A DNA stretch of 34,195 nt from UBA9619 sp964630665 (GTDB taxonomy: Bacteria; Pseudomonadota; Gammaproteobacteria; Arenicellales; UBA868), in assembly GCA_964630665.1 (NCBI GenBank), contig CAZVVN010000031.1, positions 1-34,195 on the forward strand, written 5' to 3'. The translations under genes were made by a program, and so were the position numbers. The notes beneath the pieces were generated by a model. That model saw only the letters and a list, made by a program, of their open reading frames with translations. It made no database searches and was not told the origin of the DNA. Positions 1-7,308 of this stretch are shown here, in pieces. Position 1 is the first letter of the stretch. Every line of letters begins with the position of its first letter.

Positions 1-1
1 G

Positions 2-301
2 GTAGGCGCTAAAGAAGGAAGACTAAGTGAAGAACGCACGTCAGTGACACTGACACTACCAGCAGGACCATCAGTTGAGCTGGAGCTGACATCAGCAGAA
101 GTGCTGGAACATTCAAAAGGCCAGCATAGATCCTCGGATTCGCATCCACTGAGCCCCAATATTGTGAAAATCACCGAAAATGCCAGACTCAGCCTGACTG
201 TGAATCTCTGCGGACCTCTACTTACCATAGCTGGAATCTTTATTGAAACGACTTGCACCATTCGTTTGGAATACCTAGGTCGCATTGAACTAAACAGATA
301 A
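2..301 (+). CDS. C-terminal fragment of unidentified protein (5' end outside window)
   Basis: The reading frame is open to the left edge of the window and stops with TAA at 299-301, so about 99 residues of the end of a longer protein are visible. A GTG at 44 could in principle be a start, but no ribosome binding site precedes it and the frame stays open upstream, so a partial gene is more likely. The residues alternate hydrophobic and polar in short stretches (such as SVTLTLPAG and CTIRLEYLG), which suggests a beta-sandwich end. The next genes act on surface glycans, so a polysaccharide-related enzyme (for instance the C-terminal beta domain of a heparinase II/III-like protein) is conceivable, but I do not recognise the family. 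Base composition is AT-richer than in the housekeeping part of the window. Confidence 0.45.
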   Translation, partial: VGAKEGRLSEERTSVTLTLPAGPSVELELTSAEVLEHSKGQHRSSDSHPLSPNIVKITENARLSLTVNLCGPLLTIAGIFIETTCTIRLEYLGRIELNR

Positions 302-553
302 TTGGGCCCAATATTTCCCGTTGAATTATGATTAGTATATCGTAGTTTCAACGAAGGCCAGAATCGGAAAACGGGTTATTCTTTCAGGATAAAATACAGG
401 ATACACTAGGGACAATAATTGGGTCGGAAAATATTGCGCTCCCTACTCGTATGCCCACTATCCGCTGTAAGTTGTCGGGTTGAATGCTCTGCTAACTCAA
501 AGAGCCGATCAAGCGTTGTATCGATAGAATCTCTTGCCTCGTCTATCTAATCA

Positions 554-1297
554 ATGACCCAACTGCGCGAAAAAGGCAGCCATAAGGCACTGTTAGATCA
601 TTCCACAAGTGCGCTGAGAAAATATCAGTTCCTAGTAGTTGGAAGTGACCGCTGGTGGTATCTCGTCAAGTTTGAATTGATTACTAGTCTCTTGATCTCT
701 TTTCCGGGTGCTTTGGGTCTGTGGTTACGAAAAAGATTTTTCCCTGGGTTATTTCGATCCTGCGGTCAGAACGTCATTTTCGGTCGTAATGTAACACTCA
801 GGCACCCCTTACGGATCTCTCTGGGAGATAATGTCATCGTACATGACGATGTAACACTCGATGCTAAAGGTCAGGAAGGCAACGGCATATCTATTGGAGA
901 CAATGTTTTCCTAGGGAAAGGAACCATGTTGGCCAGCGTAGATGGCACTATTGATATTAAAGAAGATGCCAGTATTGGCTGTTATTGCAGAATTGGTAGC
1001 TCGAAACATACGACGATTGGCAAAAAGGCCTTGCTTGCTTCCTATGTTTACGTAGTAGGTGCGGATCACGATAGCACACGCACAGACATTCCAGTGATTG
1101 ATCAACCAAATGTTTCTCGCGGTGGTGCAACCATCGGCGATGGTACCTGGCTTGGAACAAAATCTACTGTACTGGACGGAATATCTGTTGGTCACGACTG
1201 CATAGTCGGCGCGCATAGTCTGGTGACTAAAGAAGTTCCAGACTTTTCTGTAATAGTCGGTTCTCCGGCAAGAATAATTCGAGATCGGCGGGACTAA
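554..1297 (+). CDS. Hexapeptide-repeat (left-handed beta-helix) O-acyltransferase
   Basis: This 247-residue protein is probably an O-acetyltransferase that decorates a surface sugar such as O-antigen or exopolysaccharide, using acetyl-CoA in the cytoplasm. From about residue 75 it is built of hexapeptide repeats of the [LIV]-G-x4 type (ISLGDN, ISIGDN, ASIGCY, TIGDGT, ISVGHD). The segment GADHDS near residue 175 carries the His expected as catalytic base, and the end VIVGSPARII is the usual closing coil of WbbJ/maltose-acetyltransferase-like enzymes. The first 60 residues include a hydrophobic stretch (LITSLLISFPGALGLWL), which may anchor or dock it at the membrane. The ATG at 554 is the first in frame. 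It converges with the next gene with only 7 bases between stops. The acceptor sugar cannot be deduced. Confidence 0.85.
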   Translation: MTQLREKGSHKALLDHSTSALRKYQFLVVGSDRWWYLVKFELITSLLISFPGALGLWLRKRFFPGLFRSCGQNVIFGRNVTLRHPLRISLGDNVIVHDDVTLDAKGQEGNGISIGDNVFLGKGTMLASVDGTIDIKEDASIGCYCRIGSSKHTTIGKKALLASYVYVVGADHDSTRTDIPVIDQPNVSRGGATIGDGTWLGTKSTVLDGISVGHDCIVGAHSLVTKEVPDFSVIVGSPARIIRDRRD

Positions 1298-1304
1298 ATT
1301 TCAA

Positions 1305-2849
1305 TCAAAGTAGACGCTTGAATATCAGGACATCGCCTGATTTGTCGTTTCTGAATACTTTAACCGGATCGATTTTCCAAACACTCCTAAAATGCTCAAT
1401 AACTTTTTGACCCCTACCGGAAACAAGAACAGCGATATATTCAACGTCTGGCCAGCGTTTTTTCTTTAGACCTTTGACGATTACACCAAATTTAGCTACT
1501 ACGCTATTTTCCTCGGCATATCGATTCGCGTAGTAGGCTAACCGTAGATCATTGCTTACCAAGAAACCGTTTTGCGTCATGTGCTTACTTAACCAGATGC
1601 CGGCCACTTTCACTTGTGAATGTCGAGTGACGTTGTCCAGCCCACTGACACTTTCGCCGATACCCCATATCATTAATATCGCTACAGCTATCTGCTTCAG
1701 ATCTTTAATCCTCCACCGGCGAGAAGATGCGAGAAAATTGTTCAGGACAAACGGCACTACCAGCAGAGCAGTGAGGGCGAAACCAAGAGAATAACGATCT
1801 ACTGCAACAAATGTCAGCAACCCGAAAGTAAAAAGAATCACAAGGTGGAGTAGCAACAGAATTACCCATACTCGCAACTGGTCCCCGCGCACGAAACCAA
1901 ATCCAGACCGAGTGCTAGCGAGTACCAACAGAAGCCACGGCACTGTAAGTTGGGACAAAACTGTTGAGACGATAATTATCAACGCAATGAGGCCAAACAC
2001 CATATAGGCATATCGCGCTGAATATTGTCCCAGAACATGCTTTTCCAGGACGAGTATTTTGTAGTTTATGTTGCTTCTAATCTGTTCCCAAACAGTCCCA
2101 ATTAATTTAAAAGGTTCTTGCAGCAGCGATGTTTGATCCACCTCCCCATTGGGTACCAACAGCCACCAGCTAGCCACAACAGAAAGCAGCAGGAACACCG
2201 CAACACAACCAACCGCAATTAATATCCACTGTGATAGATTTGCCTTGCTCTTCATCAAAAGAAACAGGACAGGAGTGAAGAACAGGAAAATTAGCCCCTC
2301 AATACGAAACAGGCTGGCGAAACCAAATCCCACCAGTACACCAACATAATGCTGTCCTTTAGTATCCCCGATACACTTTGCCAGGAAATAGATTGCCACA
2401 AGGTGGCCCACCAAGTAACCAGGATCACGAATGATGAATGCACGGTACTCATTGAATGCAGGGTGGATCAGTGCAACCAGTGCTGCCAGCAGGGTTAACT
2501 TGCGGGAATCCCCACCAAATGCACGCACTGTCAACACGAAAAGCAACACTGTCAGAGTCAGAAAAACGGTGTCGAGGACATGCCCAGAAACCAGGTAACT
2601 AACACCCGTTACCTTGGCCAATACCAGCATCAACAGAGGAAAGAACGGCCACTTCCAGGTAGAGAATGCACCGGACCAGTCACCAGCAGCCAGCCGTTCA
2701 GTGGCGCGGATATACTCTATTCCGTCGTTGTTGACAACGTCGTCAATGTAGATGCACCATGCAGAAAGCCCGATACTGATTACCGCACAGATCGTTAGTG
2801 TGACCGCAAGAAATCTACGATCAGCATGTTGTTGGGGGGGGGAATTCAT
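1305..2849 (-). CDS. GT39/PMT-like integral membrane glycosyltransferase
   Basis: The 514-residue protein has about ten hydrophobic segments, starting with one at residues 14-34. A first periplasmic loop carries adjacent acidic residues (IDDVVNNDGIEYI), the arrangement seen in ArnT/PMT-type GT-C glycosyltransferases that use polyprenyl-phosphate sugars. The C-terminal 90 residues are soluble-looking. It probably transfers a sugar to a surface glycan, lipid A or protein at the periplasmic face. The ATG is at 2847-2849. Codons 3-5 lie in a run of nine C on the coding strand (G at 2834-2842), so the frame is exposed to slippage. It faces the acyltransferase gene tail to tail. Family assignment rests on topology and the loop motif; a flippase or an oligosaccharyl-transfer protein of the same clan is possible. 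Confidence 0.65.
   Translation of the reverse strand: MNSPPQQHADRRFLAVTLTICAVISIGLSAWCIYIDDVVNNDGIEYIRATERLAAGDWSGAFSTWKWPFFPLLMLVLAKVTGVSYLVSGHVLDTVFLTLTVLLFVLTVRAFGGDSRKLTLLAALVALIHPAFNEYRAFIIRDPGYLVGHLVAIYFLAKCIGDTKGQHYVGVLVGFGFASLFRIEGLIFLFFTPVLFLLMKSKANLSQWILIAVGCVAVFLLLSVVASWWLLVPNGEVDQTSLLQEPFKLIGTVWEQIRSNINYKILVLEKHVLGQYSARYAYMVFGLIALIIIVSTVLSQLTVPWLLLVLASTRSGFGFVRGDQLRVWVILLLLHLVILFTFGLLTFVAVDRYSLGFALTALLVVPFVLNNFLASSRRWRIKDLKQIAVAILMIWGIGESVSGLDNVTRHSQVKVAGIWLSKHMTQNGFLVSNDLRLAYYANRYAEENSVVAKFGVIVKGLKKKRWPDVEYIAVLVSGRGQKVIEHFRSVWKIDPVKVFRNDKSGDVLIFKRLL
2834..2842 (+). repeat. Nine-base G homopolymer at the 5' end of the glycosyltransferase gene
   Basis: Nine consecutive G on the plus strand (C on the coding strand) lie 4 bases inside the start codon of the minus-strand glycosyltransferase gene. 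A change of one or two bases would shift the frame after codon 3-5. Tracts like this in surface-glycan genes are a known substrate for slipped-strand phase variation. Confidence 0.95.
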
Positions 2850-2945
2850 TTAGTAAGCCCATTTGAGACAGCGATCGCCTCATTTCCCCAATTCCACAGC
2901 GCACAAAGCTCACGACATTTTATGACGTAAGCCAGTTTGGGCATC

Positions 2946-4199
2946 TCATTCAGGCAGTAGATTTTCATTGGCAAAAAGATCCCGGATCAGTTCACGTTCC
3001 CGTACAACGTGGTAGGTTGCGCCATCAACAATCACTTCCGAGGGGCGAGGCCGGGCGTTGTAGTTGGAGCTCATTACAAAACCGTAAGCACCAGCCGAGC
3101 GAATCGCCAGCAGGTCACCCGCTTTGACCGACAGCAATTTGTCTCTGGCCAGAAAATCACCACTCTCACAGACTGGCCCCACCACGTCATAACACTCTGG
3201 GGTGTCGGTGCCACGGTAGACCTCCACCACTTCGTGCCGGGCCTGGTACAGCGCCGGCCTTAGCAGGTCATTCATAGCTGCATCGACAACCGCAAACCCG
3301 TGCTGGGGCCCCGGCTTGAGATACTCGACCCTGGTCAGTAACAAGCCTGCGTTGCCCATGATGGCTCGGCCCGGCTCGATCGACACCGGTAGCCGACAGT
3401 CACGGCGGGCCATCGTTTCCAGCAGTGCTTGGACGTAGTCATCTGGCTGTGGCGGACTCTCATCGATGTACGGGATACCTAGACCACCACCAAGATCGAG
3501 ATGCTCGACCGACAGTCCCTCATCCAGCAGAGCAAAGACAAAATCAAGGACCCGATCCAGTGCATCGGTGAACGGCAAAAGCTGCGTCAGCTGTGATCCG
3601 ATGTGGCAGGCCACACCGGTAACCTCAACGTGCTGGCAGTCTCGTGCCAGGCGATAGAGGCACCTGGCCTCTTCTACCGGAATACCGAACTTATTCTCGC
3701 GAAGACCGGTCGCAATGTAAGGATGTGTGCCGGGATCCACGTCCGGGTTGATGCGCAAGGCGACCGGTGCGGTAACGCCCAAGTCACCTGCGAGCCGGTT
3801 GACCCGCTCCAGTTCAGCAGCGGATTCCAGGTTTAGACAGCGCACACCGACCTCTAGGGCTCGGTTGATTTCCGCTTCGCTTTTGCCGACACCGGAAAAA
3901 ACGACCTCTGAAGCTCTGCCACCCGCCTGGAGGACGCGCTCGAGCTCACCACCGGACACGATATCAAAGCCCGAGCCCAGCCGGCTCAGCAGGTTGAGAA
4001 CCCCGAGGTTGCCGTTGGCCTTGACAGCGTAAAGAATCGTGTGGGGATGGTCGCCAAAAGCCGCGTCAAAGACTTTCCAGTGGTGTTCCATCGTTGCCCT
4101 GGAATAAACGTAACACGGCGTACCGACATCCTTGGCAATCTGCTCCAGGGAAACGTCTTCGGCAAAGTAATGATCCCCGCGATAATGGAAGTGATCCAT
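2946..4199 (-). CDS. lysA: Diaminopimelate decarboxylase
   Basis: LysA decarboxylates meso-2,6-diaminopimelate to L-lysine with pyridoxal phosphate, the last step of lysine synthesis. The 417-residue length is standard. The alanine-racemase-like barrel begins with YAVKANGN (about residue 60), which holds the PLP-binding Lys. HIGSQ, the glycine-rich DLGGGLGI and the C-terminal CESGDFLARD motif, with the active-site Cys, are all present, as is the EPGRAI phosphate-binding turn. The ATG at 4197-4199 lies 6 bases after the stop of lptM, so the two are co-transcribed. In many gammaproteobacteria dapF follows lysA, but here the next gene downstream is the glycosyltransferase, so the usual block ends at this point. 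Confidence 0.97.
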   Translation of the reverse strand: MDHFHYRGDHYFAEDVSLEQIAKDVGTPCYVYSRATMEHHWKVFDAAFGDHPHTILYAVKANGNLGVLNLLSRLGSGFDIVSGGELERVLQAGGRASEVVFSGVGKSEAEINRALEVGVRCLNLESAAELERVNRLAGDLGVTAPVALRINPDVDPGTHPYIATGLRENKFGIPVEEARCLYRLARDCQHVEVTGVACHIGSQLTQLLPFTDALDRVLDFVFALLDEGLSVEHLDLGGGLGIPYIDESPPQPDDYVQALLETMARRDCRLPVSIEPGRAIMGNAGLLLTRVEYLKPGPQHGFAVVDAAMNDLLRPALYQARHEVVEVYRGTDTPECYDVVGPVCESGDFLARDKLLSVKAGDLLAIRSAGAYGFVMSSNYNARPRPSEVIVDGATYHVVRERELIRDLFANENLLPE

Positions 4200-4205
4200 C
4201 GCGGA

Positions 4206-4367
4206 TCAGCTTTGTTCTAAGGACTGCTCTTGTTCCTGGTCGGTCTGTTCGGCGGGGACATAAAGCGGTCCCTTCTGGCCACAGGCCGAAAGAAACAGCA
4301 TCCCGCCAACGACGGCACACAGGGCAATGACTGCAAGTGAGGTCCTGACATGAGGTAGTCTGATCAT
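4206..4367 (-). CDS. lptM: Small LPS-assembly lipoprotein LptM (YifL-like)
   Basis: I found this 53-residue gene by translating the gap between argH and lysA on the minus strand. The protein starts MIRLPHVRTSLAVIALCAV, giving a basic n-region and a hydrophobic h-region. It then has the lipobox LSAC, with lipidation expected at Cys29, followed directly by GQKGPLYVP, the hallmark of the LptM/YifL family. The tail is short and acidic/Gln-rich. In E. coli LptM helps maturation of the LptD/LptE lipopolysaccharide translocon in the outer membrane. The ATG is at 4365-4367; the TGA at 4206-4208 is 6 bases before lysA. The lptM-lysA pairing is conserved in Gammaproteobacteria, which supports the call. 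Confidence 0.9.
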   Translation of the reverse strand: MIRLPHVRTSLAVIALCAVVGGMLFLSACGQKGPLYVPAEQTDQEQEQSLEQS

Positions 4368-4407
4368 CGTTGTTCCTCGCTCGGATCAACCGGTACCCGG
4401 TACCGGA

Positions 4408-5793
4408 TTATCGCTGAGCCAGTCGCTCACGCGCCTCGTTTACAGCCGATCGCACGCGGCTGGGTGCCGTACCACCAGGATGATCCCGTGCCGCAACCGA
4501 GCCATCCAGTGCCAAAACATCGAACACGTCTTTATCGATGTGTTCGCAGAACTGCTGTAGCGCCTGGAGTGGTAGCTCGGCAAGATCAACCCCGGCCGTC
4601 TCTGCTGCTGTGACTGATCTGCCGACTACTTGATGAGCGTCGCGAAAGGGCAAGCCCTTGCGAACCAGGTAGTCTGCCAGATCGGTCGCTGTTGCATGTC
4701 CCCGCTGTGCAGCTTGGCGCATTCTATCCTTGTCGAACTCCATCTGTCTGACCATGGGTGTCAGCACATCAAGGCACGCCAGCGCCGTGTCCAGACCGTC
4801 GAAGACAGGTTCCTTATCTTCCTGGTTGTCCCTGTTGTAGGCCAGCGGCTGACCCTTCATCAGAACCAGCAGGGCGACCAGGTGGCCCACCACCCGGCCG
4901 GTTTTGCCACGCACCAGCTCAGCGACGTCGGGATTCTTTTTCTGCGGCATGATGCTGGAGCCGGTACAGAAAGCATCCCCCAGATCCACAAATCCAAACG
5001 GCTCGGAGGCCCACAATACCATTTCTTCGGCGATCCGGGAGAAGTGAACGGCCAGTATCGCAAGAGCCGAAGCAAACTCGATAATGAAGTCGCGGTCCGA
5101 TACGGCATCCAGAGAATTGCGCGACAGTGCAGTGAATCCAAGCTCATCGGCGGTCATCTGTCGATCAATGTCAAAACTCGTGCCGGCCAGGGCCGCCGAT
5201 CCCAGCGGCAGGACATCCGCCCGAGTGCGACAGTCTCCCATACGCTGCCAGTCACGCTCTAGCATTTCAACCCAGGCCAGCATATGGTGCCCACAGGTAA
5301 CAGGCTGGGCGGTCTGCAGGTGAGTGAATCCCGGCATGATGGCGTCGGCGTAGGTATCCGCGACCTCCACCAGCGCGCTCTGCAGGTCAGTGATACCGGT
5401 TCGCAGCTGGTCGATGGCGTCGCACACAAAAAGCCGCATGTCCGTTGCGACCTGGTCATTTCGCGAGCGAGCCGTGTGCAGTTTCTTCCCCGCCTCACCA
5501 ATGAGTTCAGTCAAGCGGGCTTCGATGTTCATGTGTACGTCTTCAAGGCCTGCTGACCACTGGAAACGGCCCTCTTCGATTTCCACTGCGATGGCATGCA
5601 GACCTTCGATGATCGCATCTGATTCGGATCGAGTCAGGACGCCGCAAACCGCCAGCATGCGTGCGTGGGCAATTGAACCGGCGATGTCATATCTCGCCAG
5701 TCGCCGGTCAAAATGCTCTGATGCAGTGAACCTTTCTACTGCGTTGTCGGTGTCGTAATGAAACCGCCCGCCCCAGAGTTTGCCCTTGCTCAT
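4408..5793 (-). CDS. argH: Argininosuccinate lyase
   Basis: ArgH splits argininosuccinate into arginine and fumarate, the last step of arginine synthesis, as a cytoplasmic tetramer. The protein of 461 residues starts MSKGKLWGGRF, the usual N-terminus. The frame is open further upstream, but those 25 residues are not family-like, so I place the start at 5791-5793. Visible motifs are HTARSRNDQ (about residue 110), GFTHLQTAQP (about residue 158) and the fumarase/lyase signature GSSIMPQKKNPD with the mobile catalytic Ser loop. It is the first gene of an apparent argH-lptM-lysA operon, with 40 bases to lptM. Nothing is missing or truncated. Confidence 0.97.
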   Translation of the reverse strand: MSKGKLWGGRFHYDTDNAVERFTASEHFDRRLARYDIAGSIAHARMLAVCGVLTRSESDAIIEGLHAIAVEIEEGRFQWSAGLEDVHMNIEARLTELIGEAGKKLHTARSRNDQVATDMRLFVCDAIDQLRTGITDLQSALVEVADTYADAIMPGFTHLQTAQPVTCGHHMLAWVEMLERDWQRMGDCRTRADVLPLGSAALAGTSFDIDRQMTADELGFTALSRNSLDAVSDRDFIIEFASALAILAVHFSRIAEEMVLWASEPFGFVDLGDAFCTGSSIMPQKKNPDVAELVRGKTGRVVGHLVALLVLMKGQPLAYNRDNQEDKEPVFDGLDTALACLDVLTPMVRQMEFDKDRMRQAAQRGHATATDLADYLVRKGLPFRDAHQVVGRSVTAAETAGVDLAELPLQALQQFCEHIDKDVFDVLALDGSVAARDHPGGTAPSRVRSAVNEARERLAQR

Positions 5794-5881
5794 TGTAGAT
5801 TTCAGTGTCTGGCTGATAGATTCGCAGCTGGCGGAGGTGACCCCAGGCAATCTGTGCGCCGACCGCAAAACCTGTTGGCGT

Positions 5882-5908
5882 CGGGCAAGGTGCCGTTCGC
5901 CCTGCCCG
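5882..5908 (-). terminator. Hairpin just downstream of the cytochrome c gene
   Basis: CGGGCA at 5882-5887 pairs with TGCCCG at 5903-5908. Inside, after one A-C mismatch, GGTG (5889-5892) pairs with CGCC (5898-5901) with one G-T pair, closing a 5-base loop. The hairpin starts 3 bases after the cytochrome c4 stop on the minus strand. There is no strong T-run after it, so it may be a weak terminator or a 3'-end stabiliser. Confidence 0.4.
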
Positions 5909-5910
5909 GG

Positions 5911-6519
5911 CTAGTGCAAGGCTGACATATACAAAGACAAAACCTTGATTTGTTGTGCTGACAGAAGAAAAGCGATCGGCCCCATGACCTCACTTGCCCG
6001 CTGACCGGATTTGAATGCCAGCAACTGATTTTCAAGATACTCCGGCCACTGGGCCGAAAGCCGGGGATAGTTGGGCGGGATGCCATAGCCCGCTGGGCCA
6101 TGACAGGCCATGCAGGCCGGGATCGACAACGGTGCATAACCGCCACGGTAGATCTGTTCGCCAGCGCGGGCAAGATCTAGATCTTCACTGGAGACTTCCC
6201 GTGCTTCTGCGTCCTGGCTGGAATACCAGGCATCCAGGTCCCGCATGTCTTGCTCGCTGAGCGGCTGGGTCATACCCGCCATGATCGGGTTGACTCTGGC
6301 ACCGGATTTGAAGCGGGCCAGTTCCTTCGCGATGTACCCGGGGGGCTGGCCGGCCAGAACAGGATTTTGTGCCATCATGCTGTTGCCATCCGCACCATGA
6401 CAGGCACCGCATACCTGGGCTTTCTGCTGACCAGCCACCGGGTCCCCAGTTAGCGCCATGACATTGGCAGCAGCCATCATCAAGTACGCCGAGGTGGTGA
6501 TCATTATCAGCCGTTTCAT
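5911..6519 (-). CDS. Diheme cytochrome c4-type protein
   Basis: This 202-residue periplasmic electron carrier has two CxxCH heme c sites: CGACH near residue 38 and CMACH near residue 135. Met ligands are likely in the segments NPIMAGM and SEVMGPI. The pattern GACHGADGNS...PVLAGQPPGYIAKEL, repeated as MACHGPAGYG...PRLSAQWPEYLENQL, is diagnostic of cytochrome c4, two related domains that pass electrons between bc1 and terminal oxidases. An N-terminal signal peptide ends near VMA-LTG. I set the start at the ATG 6517-6519 because it is preceded by AGGAG at a proper distance and begins the signal peptide; the frame continues upstream without family-like sequence. It diverges from engB, an arrangement also known in Pseudomonas. 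Confidence 0.93.
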   Translation of the reverse strand: MKRLIMITTSAYLMMAAANVMALTGDPVAGQQKAQVCGACHGADGNSMMAQNPVLAGQPPGYIAKELARFKSGARVNPIMAGMTQPLSEQDMRDLDAWYSSQDAEAREVSSEDLDLARAGEQIYRGGYAPLSIPACMACHGPAGYGIPPNYPRLSAQWPEYLENQLLAFKSGQRASEVMGPIAFLLSAQQIKVLSLYMSALH

Positions 6520-6666
6520 TAAACTGCTCCTTAACTTGCCGCACAGACAGAGGTGGGGCTGTGCTGCCAGACGTGGCCTCGGCTCAGACATGGTTGGAAC
6601 CTGGCTGGCAGAGAAAATGTGCCCCGAAAAAGGTACGCTACCCCATCAAACGAGCGATTATACCTT

Positions 6667-7302
6667 GTGAAATCCAGCCCGAGTGACCCTTCTCTTCTGC
6701 GCCAGGCACAGTACACTCTGTCCGCTCATCTGCCACGTGACTGGCCTGAAGACCGTGGCAGTGAAGTCGCATTTGCCGGCCGGTCGAACGTCGGCAAGTC
6801 CAGCGCAATCAATGCCATTACCGGGCACAACCGACTGGCCCGGACAAGCAAAACACCCGGCCGAACCCAGCAGATCATTTTCTTCACGCTAGATGAGGAT
6901 CGTCGGCTGGTAGACCTGCCGGGTTATGGCTACGCCAAGGTGCCGGTGGCAATGCAGCAGCACTGGGAAAAAACCATACGGCGCTACCTTGAGGAGCGGG
7001 CTTCGCTGCGCGCACTGATACTACCCGTTGACAGCCGCCGGGAACCCACTGAGCTCGACTGGCAGCTGCTCAGCTGGTGCGCTGCCAACCAGCTGCCCGT
7101 TCATGTTCTGCTGACCAAGAGCGACAAGCAGGGAAGGGGCAAACGCACGCAGGCACTGCGCCTGGCCCGCGAATCACTGGTCAGCATGCCGCTCGCCAGC
7201 GTGCAGCTGTTTTCAGCCTCCCGGGGCATGGGCCTGGAGCAGGCCCGCCAGCGGATCATGGAACTGCTGGGCAGCGGGGCCGAGTCCGGTCCAACAACCT
7301 GA
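6667..7302 (+). CDS. engB: Ribosome biogenesis GTPase EngB/YsxC (YihA)
   Basis: EngB is an essential small GTPase that helps assemble the 50S ribosomal subunit. The P-loop GRSNVGKSS lies near residue 38 and is followed by TSKTPGRTQ (G2), DLPGYGYAKV (G3), LTKSDK (G4) and the late FSASRGMG (G5). The length of 211 residues from the GTG at 6667 matches the family; the frame is open to 6553, but the extra residues are unlike EngB N-termini, which begin shortly before the segment QAQYTLSAH. The gene diverges from cytochrome c4 and converges with polA, leaving only 6 bases between the stops, so neither has room for its own terminator. Confidence 0.95.
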   Translation: MKSSPSDPSLLRQAQYTLSAHLPRDWPEDRGSEVAFAGRSNVGKSSAINAITGHNRLARTSKTPGRTQQIIFFTLDEDRRLVDLPGYGYAKVPVAMQQHWEKTIRRYLEERASLRALILPVDSRREPTELDWQLLSWCAANQLPVHVLLTKSDKQGRGKRTQALRLARESLVSMPLASVQLFSASRGMGLEQARQRIMELLGSGAESGPTT

Positions 7303-7308
7303 ATTGTC

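Noticed and set aside
4630..5262. Long plus-strand open frame (210 codons) opposite argH
   Set aside because: It mirrors the argH coding sequence in GC-rich DNA, has no recognisable domains, and argH has full family motifs on the other strand.
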